Under the pieces are notes generated by a model, which had not been told where the DNA came from, made no database searches, and worked only from the letters and a program-made list of their open reading frames with translations. The translations under genes and the position numbers were made by a program. Below are positions 43,816 through 55,232 of a stretch of DNA of 64,000 nucleotides, one piece after another (positions within the stretch are counted from its first letter, which is position 1; each line of letters opens with the position of its first letter). Source of the DNA: an uncultured Flavobacteriaceae bacterium. GTDB taxonomy: Bacteria > Bacteroidota > Bacteroidia > Flavobacteriales > Flavobacteriaceae. Location of the stretch: the NCBI GenBank assembly GCA_938029725.1, contig CALHGE010000008.1, positions 1-64,000 of the forward strand, written 5' to 3'.

Positions 43816-46803
43816 TTATTTCTCTTTTTCTTCTTCACCTGTTTTAACGCTCTTCTTTAAGCTATCAAACATTACTGGTGTTGCTATGAACAATGATGAG
43901 TACGTACCTACCACGATACCTATAATCATTGCGAACATAAACCCTCTTAATGATTCACCTCCGAACACGAAGATAGCCAATAAAACTACCAAGGTAGTTA
44001 ATGAGGTATTTAAGGTTCTACTTAACGTGCTGTTTAAAGCTAGATTTACGTTCTCACCTGATCGCCATCCTTTTTCTCTAATAATCTCACGTATTCTATC
44101 AAATACTACCACAGTATCATTTAGAGAGTACCCAATTACAGTTAGAATCGCAGCAATAAACGCTTGATCAATTTCCATGTTGAAAGGCATAATTGTACCA
44201 AAGATGGAGAAGATTCCTAATACAATCAATACATCATGGAATACCGCTGTTACAGCACCTAAAGAAAACTGCCACTTACGGAAACGAATTAAGATATATA
44301 AGAAAACCACCAATAACGACCCAAGAATTGCTAAAAATGCGTTGTTCTTAATATCATCAGCAATGGTTGGACCAACTTTAACAGACTGCATAATACCAAT
44401 TGCCTTATCACCACTACCACTTGCAAAATTAGCTTTGTTTGTATCTGCTGGCAAATACTTTTGCAAGGCGGTGTAGAGTTTGTCTTGAATCTCATCATCA
44501 ACCTCAATACCCTCAACATTTATTTTATATGGAGTCGTAATTTTTATTTGATTGGCTTCTCCAAAGGTCTTTACTTGAGTCCCGTTTCCAAATACAGCCT
44601 CATCGTTTAATTCAGAAGCAATCTCTGAAGGATTCACTGCTTTTTCAAAACGGACTTGATATGAACGTCCACCTATAAAATCAACACCTTGCTGTAAACC
44701 AGGGCCGGCCAAAAGAGAAAACAAACCAACACCTACCAAAACAGCAGAGATCACATAAGCGATTTTTCGCTTTCCTAAAAAGTTGATACTTATATTCTGA
44801 AATAGGTTTTTAGTCAGTGCCGTAGAAAAATCTAAACTTCTACCTGGTTTTGAAACGTACCAATCAACAAGAAGTCTTGTAATAAAGATTGCAGTAAACA
44901 ATGAGGTAACAATACCAATTAACAAGGTAGTTGCGAAACCTTTAATTGGTCCTGACCCGAATACAAATAAAATCAATGCTGTAAGACCCGTCGTAACGTT
45001 GGCATCAAGAATCGAAGAAAGTGCATTTTCAAAACCATCAGCAACCGCTTGACCCTTTCCTTTGCCTTTCTTAAGCTCTTCTTTAATACGTTCAAAAATA
45101 AGAACGTTAGCATCCACTGACATACCAATCGTTAAAACAATACCAGCAATCCCTGGAAGGGTAAGTACTGCGTCAATACTCGTAAGTACTCCAAAAATCA
45201 ATAAGATGTTTAATAATAAAGCTATATCGGCAAATATACCTGCTTTACCATAATAGAAAATCATCCAAAGTAAAACGATGGCCATGGCAATCATGAAAGA
45301 CATTAAACCACTATCAATCGCCTCTTGACCCAAAGATGGACCAACAATTGTTGATTCGATAATTTCTGCTCTAGCGGGTAATTTACCAGCACGCAATACA
45401 TTGGCTATATCAGTTGTTTCAGCTACGGAGAATGTTCCTGTAATCTCAGTACCTCCGCCAGAAATACCACCTACTACAGAACAACCTGGTGCTGTGTATA
45501 CCTTATTATCTAAAACTACCGCGATACCTGTATTATTAATATTAGCATCACTGGTCAGTTTTTGCCATAATTTAGAACCTTTGGAGTTCATACTCATACT
45601 AATCGCTGGCTTCCCAAATTGATCAAAAGTATCTCTAGCATCACTTACAACATCACCACTTATTCTTGGTTCGTTATTTCTGTTGGATTTCAAAGCATAC
45701 AAATCAATTACCTCTACCTCTTCGCTCGATGGACGTTCCCAAGCAAACTTTGTGAATTGAATATCAGCAGGAAGTAAACGAATAATCTCTGGCATTCTAA
45801 GATAACTAGCAATAATAGCAGTGTCCTTTATCTGCGCTCTGAACATTGCATTTGTTCCAGGATTAGCTGGAAGTAACTTGTCATATAAAGGATTCACTTG
45901 CGTTGCAATATCTAAAGAATCTGCAGACACATCAGAAAGTAAAGAATCTAATTCTGTAGCTTCTTTAACCGGCTGCGCTACTGAGGTATCAACCAAAGTT
46001 TTTAGCTTCTCATTTGCCTGAATCAAAAAGGTACTAAAGCTCGTATTGTTTTGTGCGTAAGTTTCCCAGAACTCTAACTGAGCTGTTTGAGAAATTAAAG
46101 TAATCGCTCGCTTTACATCCTTAGCGCCTGGTAATTCAACAAGAACTCTTCCTGAAGTACCTAAACGTTGAATATTTGGCTGAGTAACTCCGAAGCCATC
46201 AATTCGCTCTCGCAGTACTTCAAAAGCAGAAACAATAGCATCATCAATTTTAGTTCGTAGAACTGGCTTTACCTCATCATCGTTCATTTGAAAATTTACC
46301 TGATCGCTTAAACCCTTATTAGCAAAAATATCAGGAGAAGCCAATTTCGTATCACCTTTGATATTATCAAAAGACTCAAAAAACAAATCTATGTAGGTAT
46401 CATCACTGTTTTTTGATGCCTCATCAGCATCAGCCAAAGCCTTATTAAAAACAGGGTTTTTGGAGTTATCGGCCAATCCTCTTAAAATATCTTTAATAGA
46501 AATCTGCAGGGTAACATTAATACCCCCTTCAAGGTCAAGCCCTTTATTCAGCTGTTTCTTTTTGGCAACATTGTAGGTCGTAAAACCAAATTGCTTGTTA
46601 GCTCCTATCGAATCTAGGTAACTAGCGACCAATTTATCTTGTTTTACTGATGTTTCTAGGTCATCTGAATTCGGAATTTGACTAATAGCATGTGCTTTAG
46701 CCTCATCTTCAACCTTGTTGGTAATAAAAGTAAAGGATAGTTGATAAATACTAACTAACCCAAACAAGAAAGCAAAAAGCTTTATAAGTCCTTTATTCTG
46801 CAT
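43816..46803 (-). CDS. secDF: SecD-SecF fusion, protein translocase subunit
   Basis: A 995-residue fused SecDF, the usual Bacteroidota form. SecD part: TM1 (LIKLFAFLFGLVSIYQLSF), GLDLEGGINVTLQI (D1 motif), the P1 ferredoxin-like region (FEVLRERIDGFGVTQPNIQR, LVELPGAKDVKRAI), then TM bundle with GIAGIVLTIGMSVDANVLIF. SecF part (about 640-995): GVDFIGGRSYQVRF, VIGYSLNDTVVVFDRIREI and FGGESLRGFMFAMIIGIVVG. It uses the proton-motive force to help SecYEG export. The next gene upstream on the strand encodes a small membrane protein with possible SecD-like domain. Confidence 0.96.
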   Translation of the reverse strand: MQNKGLIKLFAFLFGLVSIYQLSFTFITNKVEDEAKAHAISQIPNSDDLETSVKQDKLVASYLDSIGANKQFGFTTYNVAKKKQLNKGLDLEGGINVTLQISIKDILRGLADNSKNPVFNKALADADEASKNSDDTYIDLFFESFDNIKGDTKLASPDIFANKGLSDQVNFQMNDDEVKPVLRTKIDDAIVSAFEVLRERIDGFGVTQPNIQRLGTSGRVLVELPGAKDVKRAITLISQTAQLEFWETYAQNNTSFSTFLIQANEKLKTLVDTSVAQPVKEATELDSLLSDVSADSLDIATQVNPLYDKLLPANPGTNAMFRAQIKDTAIIASYLRMPEIIRLLPADIQFTKFAWERPSSEEVEVIDLYALKSNRNNEPRISGDVVSDARDTFDQFGKPAISMSMNSKGSKLWQKLTSDANINNTGIAVVLDNKVYTAPGCSVVGGISGGGTEITGTFSVAETTDIANVLRAGKLPARAEIIESTIVGPSLGQEAIDSGLMSFMIAMAIVLLWMIFYYGKAGIFADIALLLNILLIFGVLTSIDAVLTLPGIAGIVLTIGMSVDANVLIFERIKEELKKGKGKGQAVADGFENALSSILDANVTTGLTALILFVFGSGPIKGFATTLLIGIVTSLFTAIFITRLLVDWYVSKPGRSLDFSTALTKNLFQNISINFLGKRKIAYVISAVLVGVGLFSLLAGPGLQQGVDFIGGRSYQVRFEKAVNPSEIASELNDEAVFGNGTQVKTFGEANQIKITTPYKINVEGIEVDDEIQDKLYTALQKYLPADTNKANFASGSGDKAIGIMQSVKVGPTIADDIKNNAFLAILGSLLVVFLYILIRFRKWQFSLGAVTAVFHDVLIVLGIFSIFGTIMPFNMEIDQAFIAAILTVIGYSLNDTVVVFDRIREIIREKGWRSGENVNLALNSTLSRTLNTSLTTLVVLLAIFVFGGESLRGFMFAMIIGIVVGTYSSLFIATPVMFDSLKKSVKTGEEEKEK

Positions 46804-46840
46804 TTTATTATTTATTTAAGTGTACCATATTTTATAGCTG

Positions 46841-46848
46841 CAAAACTA
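46841..46848 (-). promoter_or_regulatory. Candidate -7 element of secDF
   Basis: TAGTTTTG on the minus strand fits TAnnTTTG, 37 bases before the secDF start. The -33 TTG is not evident. Confidence 0.35.
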
Positions 46849-47008
46849 AAAATATCGTTAATGATTAATTTATATTAATTATGATGTTGTTTGTTTGGAA
46901 AACCTAAAAAATTATTATGCTAAACAAGGTGTTTAATGCTATGATTTTTTAGAAAATAATCTTAGAAAAGCTCTTTTTTTATTAACAGAAAATATGCCAA
47001 CAAGAACT

Positions 47009-47632
47009 TTAACTATTTCCATGATCATAAGGTCCTGCCCTTACTTCTGGAATACTGTGTGAAGTATTATCTATTGCAATTGCAATAACTCTATTTGTTT
47101 TGTAAGCTACGTATACAACAGCATCTTGCTTAAGGACTATTGAATGATTAAATTGTATGACTACTGGATTAAAAAATCTCTTAAAATCCTGATTTAATTC
47201 AAAAGCAAATTTTCCATTTAAACTTAGTCCATCATCAGATTGTTGCTGAAGATCTGAAACTACTAGACTAAAAGTTTCAGGAAGTTTATCTTTTGGGAAA
47301 TCAGCAGGTAGTTGATCGATACCTCTATAGGATAATAAAAATTCACTATCCTGAGAAAGAAATTCTCCAACACTAAGCGCATCAATATCACTATAATAGC
47401 GTATACTCAGTTGCGTACCATCATTCTCTATTATTTCAATATTACCAACACCTAAGGATTGTAACTTTTTGGTAATTGTTGCTAAAGCATCATCATGGGT
47501 AGCTACCGAAATCATTTCTACATCAGTAAATTGTAATACAATTTGCTGATTAGCGCCTTTCGTCTGCTCTTGATTTAACCCTATTAAGGCTAGAATAATA
47601 ATTAGAGTACTTATGTACCATTTTGCATTCAT
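47009..47632 (-). CDS. Membrane-anchored protein, possible SecD-P1-like domain
   Basis: A 207-residue protein from the ATG at 47632 (MNAKWYISTLIIILALIGLN, one TM anchor or signal). An ATG at 47680 adds an unlikely extension. I know no named family. Residues about 46-100 (HDDALATITKKLQSLGVGNI, DGTQLSIRYYSDIDA, LSQDSEFLLSY) follow the pattern of the SecD P1 region (lrxRIdxlGv..p.iqrxGxxxixVxlPGv.d...a...l..ta.Lef). It lies between mdh and secDF on the same strand. A role beside SecDF is inference from this similarity and position. The C-terminal part (VIQFNHSIVLKQDAVVYVAY) ends in a short tail. Confidence 0.6.
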   Translation of the reverse strand: MNAKWYISTLIIILALIGLNQEQTKGANQQIVLQFTDVEMISVATHDDALATITKKLQSLGVGNIEIIENDGTQLSIRYYSDIDALSVGEFLSQDSEFLLSYRGIDQLPADFPKDKLPETFSLVVSDLQQQSDDGLSLNGKFAFELNQDFKRFFNPVVIQFNHSIVLKQDAVVYVAYKTNRVIAIAIDNTSHSIPEVRAGPYDHGNS

Positions 47633-47708
47633 GCGGCAAATATAAAATAAAGATAGTACTAGGTTGTATATTTTTTCCAATATATATTTCTGAGACTTAT
47701 AATTCTAA

Positions 47709-47750
47709 AAAAGAAAGCCTTCATAGTTAAACTACAAAGGCACTTTCTTT
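47709..47750 (-). terminator. Terminator of mdh
   Basis: A stem formed by AAAGAAAG(c)CCTT and AAGG(ca)CTTTCTTT, with a T-run on the minus strand, lies 24 bases after the mdh stop. Confidence 0.7.
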
Positions 47751-47772
47751 ATCTGTAAATAGAGTGAATAAA

Positions 47773-48699
47773 CTATAACTCTAAAAGAGCATTAGTTTTA
47801 GCAACTCCTTCAGCACTCTCTTTCATTTTAGCCTTCTCAGCATCGCTTAAAGGAACATTGACAATTTGTTCAATTCCGTTTTTTCCAAGCAATACAGGAA
47901 CACCTATACATATATCATTCAAACCATATTCACCTTCTAAGTACGTAGAACAAGGAAACAGTTTCTTTTGATCACAAGCAATTGCTTGAACTAAAGCTGA
48001 AACGGCAGCTCCAGGAGCATACCAAGCACTAGTACCCAACAAACCTGTCAGCGTAGCACCTCCAACTTTCGTATCGGCAGCAACCTGATCTAAACGTTCG
48101 GTTGATAAAAATTCAGATACACGAATACTATTTCTTGTCGCATGAGATGTTAATGGCACCATTCCTTTATCACTATGCCCGCCGATCACCATACCGTCAA
48201 TATCTGAAATTGGTGCTTCCATAGCTTCTGCTAAACGATATTTGAAACGTGCGCTATCTAATGCACCTCCCATACCAATAATTCTACTCTTGGGCAGATT
48301 TGTAGTTTTATGCACCAAATAGGTCATGGTATCCATAGGGTTGCTAACTACTATTAAGATTACGTTTGGCGAATGCTGAATTAAACTTGAAGAAACCGTT
48401 TTTACAATTCCAGCATTAATACCAATTAACTCTTCACGCGTCATACCTGGCTTCCTAGGAATACCTGAGGTAATTACTGCGATATCGCTTCCTGCTGTTT
48501 TCGAATAATCACCTGTAGTTCCAATGATTTTTGTATCAAACCCGTTTAATGAAGCGGTTTGCATCAAATCCATGGCCTTTCCTTCAGCATATCCTTCCTT
48601 AATATCTACCAGCACAACTTCTGAGGCAAAATTTTTGATAGCGATGTACTCTGCACAACTTGCGCCGACAGCTCCGGCTCCTACTACGGTAATTTTCAT
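47773..48699 (-). CDS. mdh: Malate dehydrogenase
   Basis: A 308-residue NAD-dependent enzyme of the LDH-like MDH group: VVGAGAVGASCAEYIA (Rossmann GxGxxG), SGIPRKPGMTREELI (mobile loop with the substrate-binding Arg pair), IVVSNPMDTMTYL, MGGALDSARFKYRLAEAM (catalytic Asp, Arg) and VIGGHSDKGMVPL (catalytic His). It interconverts malate and oxaloacetate in the TCA cycle. A quinone-dependent malate oxidoreductase is encoded 8 kb away. It has its own terminator. Confidence 0.95.
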   Translation of the reverse strand: MKITVVGAGAVGASCAEYIAIKNFASEVVLVDIKEGYAEGKAMDLMQTASLNGFDTKIIGTTGDYSKTAGSDIAVITSGIPRKPGMTREELIGINAGIVKTVSSSLIQHSPNVILIVVSNPMDTMTYLVHKTTNLPKSRIIGMGGALDSARFKYRLAEAMEAPISDIDGMVIGGHSDKGMVPLTSHATRNSIRVSEFLSTERLDQVAADTKVGGATLTGLLGTSAWYAPGAAVSALVQAIACDQKKLFPCSTYLEGEYGLNDICIGVPVLLGKNGIEQIVNVPLSDAEKAKMKESAEGVAKTNALLEL

Positions 48700-48957
48700 A
48701 ATCTATATATTTTTTAAAAATTTGTTTTTTAAGTCTGGTAAAAATACAAATTCCGAAAGGAAAAATCTCGACGAAACGCACATAAATATCAGCACTATAG
48801 TGTTTTAAAACATCGACGAAACGCTTCTCTTGTTAAAAAAAATTACAGTTCAACGAAGAAAGTCGCAATATGCTACCATACAACGAATTTTAGCAATACC
48901 CAATCGATTCACTACGTTCTAAAAACAGAAAAGCCCAACGTAGTAAAACTTAACCTA

Positions 48958-49332
48958 ATGAAAAAGTTATTTTCTTTTTTTGCAATTATTGGAATCATAC
49001 TCGCGAGCAACTGCTCACGAATTGAAGAGAACAACGACCCCGTAATTGGCATTTGGTCTAAAATTGATGTGAACTCCATTAGCGAAACTCAAAAAACCAC
49101 CATTAAACAAGAGTGGATATTCAATGACGCGTATCTAGGAAGGTTTCACAGTTACAACAACGGAAAACTTGATTTGCGTACAGATTTCAAATGGTCAGAA
49201 CAAGATGGTGTTTATACGATCTCTTATCCCGGAATGGAAAGCAAGTCAAACGATGTAGTTACCATGATTGAATTTGAAAAGGAAACTATATTAAAAGCAA
49301 CCGATGGTCACACACTAGCCAGTCGCGAATAA
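48958..49332 (+). CDS. Small lipoprotein of unknown function
   Basis: A 124-residue protein with a lipoprotein signal (FAIIGIILASNCSRIEE, lipid Cys about 19). The rest looks like a small lipocalin-like or DUF-type beta barrel: DPVIGIWSKIDVNS, QEWIFNDAYLGRFHSYNNG, FKWSEQDGVYTISYPGM. I cannot name the family. It is divergent from mdh and followed by a strong bidirectional terminator. Confidence 0.75.
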   Translation: MKKLFSFFAIIGIILASNCSRIEENNDPVIGIWSKIDVNSISETQKTTIKQEWIFNDAYLGRFHSYNNGKLDLRTDFKWSEQDGVYTISYPGMESKSNDVVTMIEFEKETILKATDGHTLASRE

Positions 49333-49350
49333 AGCATAAGCTAAACCAAA

Positions 49351-49385
49351 AAAAACCTGCTTGACGATTCAAGCAGGTTTTTTTG
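49351..49385 (+). terminator. Terminator of the small lipoprotein gene
   Basis: A 14-bp stem AAAAACCTGCTTGA/TCAAGCAGGTTTTT (49351-49364 with 49369-49382) with loop CGAT and a following T-run. Confidence 0.88.
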
Positions 49386-49525
49386 ATTTGTAAGAAGGCA
49401 TACTGGTTTTCATAAACAAAGTCAATACCCATGATTTCTTTTGAATATGAATCAGAACGGAGAAAATCAAGGTGGTGCATAACTATATTTTCAAAATGTA
49501 ATTTAAGGTGATGGTACTAGGAACC

Positions 49526-49561
49526 AAAAAAAAAAACGTCTGCCAATTGGCAGACGTTTTT
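49526..49561 (-). terminator. Terminator of gyrB
   Basis: A perfect palindrome AAAACGTCTGCC-AATT-GGCAGACGTTTT-like hairpin (49533-49560) has a long A-run to the left, which is the T-run on the minus strand. It lies 23 bases after the gyrB stop. Confidence 0.88.
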
Positions 49562-49583
49562 AATCGTATGATCGTATTAGTTT

Positions 49584-51605
<2,022 letters not shown>

Positions 51606-51628
51606 TTAATTCAAATTTTGCAATCTTA

Positions 51629-51636
51629 CAAATATA
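51629..51636 (-). promoter_or_regulatory. Candidate -7 element of gyrB
   Basis: TATATTTG on the minus strand fits TAnnTTTG and lies about 41 bases before the start. No -33 TTG at the usual spacing. Confidence 0.35.
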
Positions 51637-51773
51637 CTGAATAGCCCATAGAATATAGCGTTATGCTCATTTTCAAACTTCGAAGTTATTAACAATTATT
51701 GTGGAAAAAACCAGCTGTAAAAACAAGTCCAAATCTCAGTATTTTAAAAAAATATACATAAAGCTGCTCAACA

Positions 51774-51800
51774 AAAAGACCCCACCAAATGGCAGGGTCA
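51774..51800 (-). terminator. Terminator of asnB
   Basis: An interrupted stem GACCC..CC/GG..GGGTC (51778-51786 with 51791-51799) is followed by a T-run on the minus strand, about 80 bases after the asnB stop. It resembles the cspA terminator in loop and stem style. Confidence 0.65.
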
Positions 51801-51879
51801 GCTGACTAATTAAAATAAAAACTGAATGAAACAGAATTTATTACTCTTTGACGCTTAGGTCAATTTTTAGAGGGCGCAA

Positions 51880-53544
51880 CTAATACGCCTCCGTATGCAC
51901 ATTCGCTATAGCTCTTCCTGAGGGGTCATTCATATTTTTGAATGCCTCGTCCCAATCGAGAGCGATTTGTGTACTGCAGGCTACTGATGCTTCTTGAGGC
52001 ACACATAATGCCGCAGCATTTGATGGAAAATGTCCTTCAAAAATAGAACGATAGTAATACTCCTCTTTCGAAGTTGGTGTTTGTACAGGGAATTTAAAAC
52101 TAGCATTCTTTAGTTGCTCATCGCTTACTTCCGCATCTACTACTTCTTTCAGCGTATCAATCCAACTATACCCTACACCGTCTGAGAACTGTTCTTTTTG
52201 GCGCCAAGCGACGCTTTCAGGAAGCATATCTTCAAAAGCTTTACGCAGCACCCATTTCTCCATACGCTCACCGTTAATCATTTTATCTTTTGGATTGATG
52301 CGCATCGCAACATCGATAAACTCTTTATCTAAGAAAGGTACACGCCCTTCAATACCCCAAGCCGCCAATGATTTATTGGCCCGCAAACAGTCATACATGT
52401 GCAACTTACTCATCTTTCTAACGGTCTCTTCATGAAATTCCTTTTCATTAGGAGCTTTATGAAAATACAAGTATCCACCAAATAATTCATCAGCACCCTC
52501 TCCTGAAAGCACCATTTTAATACCCATAGATTTAATTACACGGGCCATCAGATACATAGGAGTAGAAGCTCTTATAGTCGTAATATCATAAGTTTCGAGA
52601 TTATACACTACATCTTTAATTGCATCCAAACCTTCTTGAATAGTAAACTTAATTTCGTGATGTATCGTACCAATATGATCTGCTACTATTTGTGCGGCAG
52701 CTAAATCAGGAGAACCATCTAAGCCCACTGAAAACGAATGCAATTGAGGATACCAAGCATCTTTAGTATCACCCGACTCTATTCTCTTTTGTGCATATTT
52801 CTTAGCAATCGCAGAGGTAACCGAAGAATCTAGTCCTCCAGAAAGCAAAACTCCGTAAGGCACATCAGACATTAATTGACGATGCACGGCTGCTTCCAAA
52901 GCTTCCTTAATTTCTTGAATACTTGTCTCATTTTCTTTTACAGCATCATACTCCATCCAATCGCGAGAATACCATTTTTTCAATTCTCCATCTGAACTAT
53001 GCAGATAGTGCCCTGGGGGGAATAACTCTATCTTATTGCATGTTCCTTCCAAAGCTTTCAATTCTGAAGCCACATAGAAAGTGCCGTTTTGATCCCATCC
53101 CATATATAAAGGAATGATGCCCATATGATCTCGAGCTATAAAATATTCGTCTTTCTCAGTGTCATAAATTGCAAATCCGAAGATGCCGTTCATTTCATCT
53201 AGAAAAGAAACTCCCTTAGCTTGGTATAAAGCTAAGATTACTTCACAATCTGATTCCGTTTGAAAATCATAAGTTCCTTCGAACTGTTTTCTTAATTCTC
53301 TATGATTATATATCTCACCATTGGCTGCTAAAATCAATTTACCATCCGGACTCAACAAGGGTTGTTTACCAGAAGCAGGATCTACAATCGCCAATCTTTC
53401 GTGAGCGAGTATAGCTTTATCATCTGCATAAATTCCACTCCAATCTGGGCCCCTGTGCCGTATTTTCTTCGACATTTCTAGCAACTGAGGACGCAATACT
53501 TCCGTGCTCTCCTTTACATCAAACGCACATACAATTCCACACAT
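51880..53544 (-). CDS. asnB: Asparagine synthase B, glutamine-hydrolysing
   Basis: A 554-residue enzyme. The N-terminal glutaminase begins with the Ntn nucleophile Cys2 (MCGIVCAFD), then KIRHRGPDWSG, ILAANGEIYNHRELR and TESDCEVILALYQ. The synthetase part has the PP-loop VLLSGGLDSSVTSAIAKKY, MVLSGEGADELFGGYLYFHK and WGIEGRVPFLDKEFIDVAM. It makes asparagine from aspartate, ATP and glutamine. Length matches the AsnB type (about 555). Downstream is gyrB, which has its own promoter. Confidence 0.96.
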   Translation of the reverse strand: MCGIVCAFDVKESTEVLRPQLLEMSKKIRHRGPDWSGIYADDKAILAHERLAIVDPASGKQPLLSPDGKLILAANGEIYNHRELRKQFEGTYDFQTESDCEVILALYQAKGVSFLDEMNGIFGFAIYDTEKDEYFIARDHMGIIPLYMGWDQNGTFYVASELKALEGTCNKIELFPPGHYLHSSDGELKKWYSRDWMEYDAVKENETSIQEIKEALEAAVHRQLMSDVPYGVLLSGGLDSSVTSAIAKKYAQKRIESGDTKDAWYPQLHSFSVGLDGSPDLAAAQIVADHIGTIHHEIKFTIQEGLDAIKDVVYNLETYDITTIRASTPMYLMARVIKSMGIKMVLSGEGADELFGGYLYFHKAPNEKEFHEETVRKMSKLHMYDCLRANKSLAAWGIEGRVPFLDKEFIDVAMRINPKDKMINGERMEKWVLRKAFEDMLPESVAWRQKEQFSDGVGYSWIDTLKEVVDAEVSDEQLKNASFKFPVQTPTSKEEYYYRSIFEGHFPSNAAALCVPQEASVACSTQIALDWDEAFKNMNDPSGRAIANVHTEAY

Positions 53545-53791
53545 AACAATTCAGTTTATTTTTAATTATAGTACAAATATGAAATTATACTTTCACTTAT
53601 CAAATATAATAGCCGTTAATGATTGCATATTATAATCAAAATATCATTTTTAACCTATATATTGTATGATATCTAGGTCAAATCTGAAAATAAATTAACA
53701 CTCTGTAAGAACTGCTTATTTTAACGACCTTTTAGGAGAGTGTCTTTAGATTACTCACTAATTTTAACGCTTAAAATAAATAAACTCTATT

Positions 53792-54349
53792 ATGAAAAAC
53801 ATTTTCACACTTGCCTTTATGGCATTAGCTATGGCTTTTTCAACCGAAGCGCTAGCACAAGAATTCAGCGGAATGGACAAAAGTCCTTTAGACAACGCTT
53901 CTTATCCTTCAGATTACAAAGTATCTGATAAGGCAGTTCGCATTACTTACGGTCGTCCTCAATTAAAAGATCGTACGCTATCTGAATTAGCACCAGCAGG
54001 AGAAGTTTGGCGTACAGGTGCTAATGAAGCTCCTGAAATTACTTTTTATAAAGATGTAACATTTGGCGGAAAAGAGGTTAAAGCTGGTACTTATGCTTTA
54101 TTAAGCATACCTGGCGAAACAGAATGGACCATAATATTGCATAGCAACTTGAACCAATGGGGTTCGTATTTCTACAAAGATGAAGCTTCAGATGTAGCGC
54201 GTGTTATGGCAGGCGTAAGCGCTGGCGAAAAATCGTTAGAAGCTTTTTCTATTGCTTTTAAAGAAGTTGAAGGCGCAGTTCATATGGTAATGGGATGGGA
54301 CAAAGTTCGTGTTGCTGTGCCAATTGTGATGAGTATGCCAAAAATGTAA
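53792..54349 (+). CDS. DUF2911 domain secreted protein
   Basis: A 185-residue protein with a signal peptide (to STEALAQ, residue 22). The DUF2911 core is present: SPLDNASYPSDYKVSDKAVR, ITYGRPQLKDRTLSELAPAG, EVWRTGANEAPEITFYKDVT, GKEVKAGTYALLSIPGETEW and MGWDKVRVAVPI. Proteins of this family are common, abundant periplasmic or secreted proteins in Bacteroidota; function unknown. A strong terminator follows. Confidence 0.9.
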   Translation: MKNIFTLAFMALAMAFSTEALAQEFSGMDKSPLDNASYPSDYKVSDKAVRITYGRPQLKDRTLSELAPAGEVWRTGANEAPEITFYKDVTFGGKEVKAGTYALLSIPGETEWTIILHSNLNQWGSYFYKDEASDVARVMAGVSAGEKSLEAFSIAFKEVEGAVHMVMGWDKVRVAVPIVMSMPKM

Positions 54350-54369
54350 TATTCAATTACTACATACCT

Positions 54370-54404
54370 AAAACCGAAGTCATTACGTGGCTTCGGTTTT
54401 TTTA
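54370..54404. terminator. Bidirectional terminator after the DUF2911 gene
   Basis: A stem of AAAACCGAAG paired with CTTCGGTTTT (54370-54379 with 54391-54400), followed by a T-run. The right edge touches the stop codon of the convergent gene at 54402, so it serves both strands. Confidence 0.85.
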
Positions 54405-54797
54405 TGCCGTTTCAAAAACTAATGATTTTCTTGTAGTTCGTTTATAAAACTTGTAAAAGCAAGATGTCAAAAATGGATAATAGTGCTTTAACTTTTCACC
54501 ATCTTCAAGAATACATGATTTTAAAAAGGTATTGAGATCAGCATACCCCAAATTTACCGAGAGTGTTTCAGCAAATACATTGACCAATTCCGAATCATAC
54601 GATTCATCTTCGGCTAATACCTTCATTTCTATTCGTTTTCTTGTAGTGTCAATGGTAACATCTACCGCCTCGAACGACATTCTGACTAACATTTTATGAA
54701 ATAATTCAAAGAGATTAAGCTGATCTGAATCTTCACAACTAAAATCAATCAATTGTCTTAATTCTTTAACCATAGGGTTCTGTGTTATTTTCATCAC
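54402..54797 (-). CDS. Hypothetical cytoplasmic protein
   Basis: A 131-residue protein with no signal peptide or TM helix: MVKELRQLIDFSCEDSDQLN, LFHKMLVRMSFEAVDVTIDT, SELVNVFAETLSVNLGY, ADLNTFLKSCILEDGEKLKH and an Arg/Lys-rich tail. I recognise no family. Predicted mostly helical with one beta hairpin. The start is the first of two ATGs (MMKITQ). The region upstream (54798-55151) holds no gene. Confidence 0.6.
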   Translation of the reverse strand: MMKITQNPMVKELRQLIDFSCEDSDQLNLFELFHKMLVRMSFEAVDVTIDTTRKRIEMKVLAEDESYDSELVNVFAETLSVNLGYADLNTFLKSCILEDGEKLKHYYPFLTSCFYKFYKRTTRKSLVFETA

Positions 54798-55151
54798 GAG
54801 CTAAATTTTATTATCTATAAATTTCTCTATCAAAGAAGCAGATAAAACTCAAAACATAGAAAATTTTGTTGTGAAAACCACTATTTATGTAGGTAAAATA
54901 CTACATTTATGATACCAACAAAGCACCACCTATTTATCAATAAAATTTCAATGCTTTCTTAGAAGTATAGAGCTCTTTAACTCTTTGCATGCCCAGGGGT
55001 TCTCAAGGCCAATACATACCCTAGTCGCAAGCGAGGGATGCATAGAACGAATACTGCCATTTCTGAACTCCTAAATCCACAACATCTATACTTTCAGCAT
55101 GTTCGACTTTCCGCCATCTTTCTCTAGCTCCTCTTCAAACCTTAGTATAAA
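54798..55151. other. Intergenic gap without a supported gene
   Basis: About 350 bases between two minus-strand small genes. It is A/T-rich near the upstream gene and mixed further on. Open frames there are short and lack a coding signature. The only structure I see is the terminator at its right edge. Confidence 0.6.
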
Positions 55152-55193
55152 AAAATGTCATTTAAGCTACCCAAATAACTTAAATGACATTTT
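55152..55193. terminator. Terminator of the small secreted-protein gene
   Basis: A 15-bp perfect stem AAAATGTCATTTAAG/CTTAAATGACATTTT (55152-55166 with 55179-55193) with a 12-base loop and A-run on the left lies 40 bases after the minus-strand stop at 55233. Confidence 0.8.
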
Positions 55194-55232
55194 ATATGTA
55201 TCGAAATGCACGCACTGTAGCGCTACAAAATT

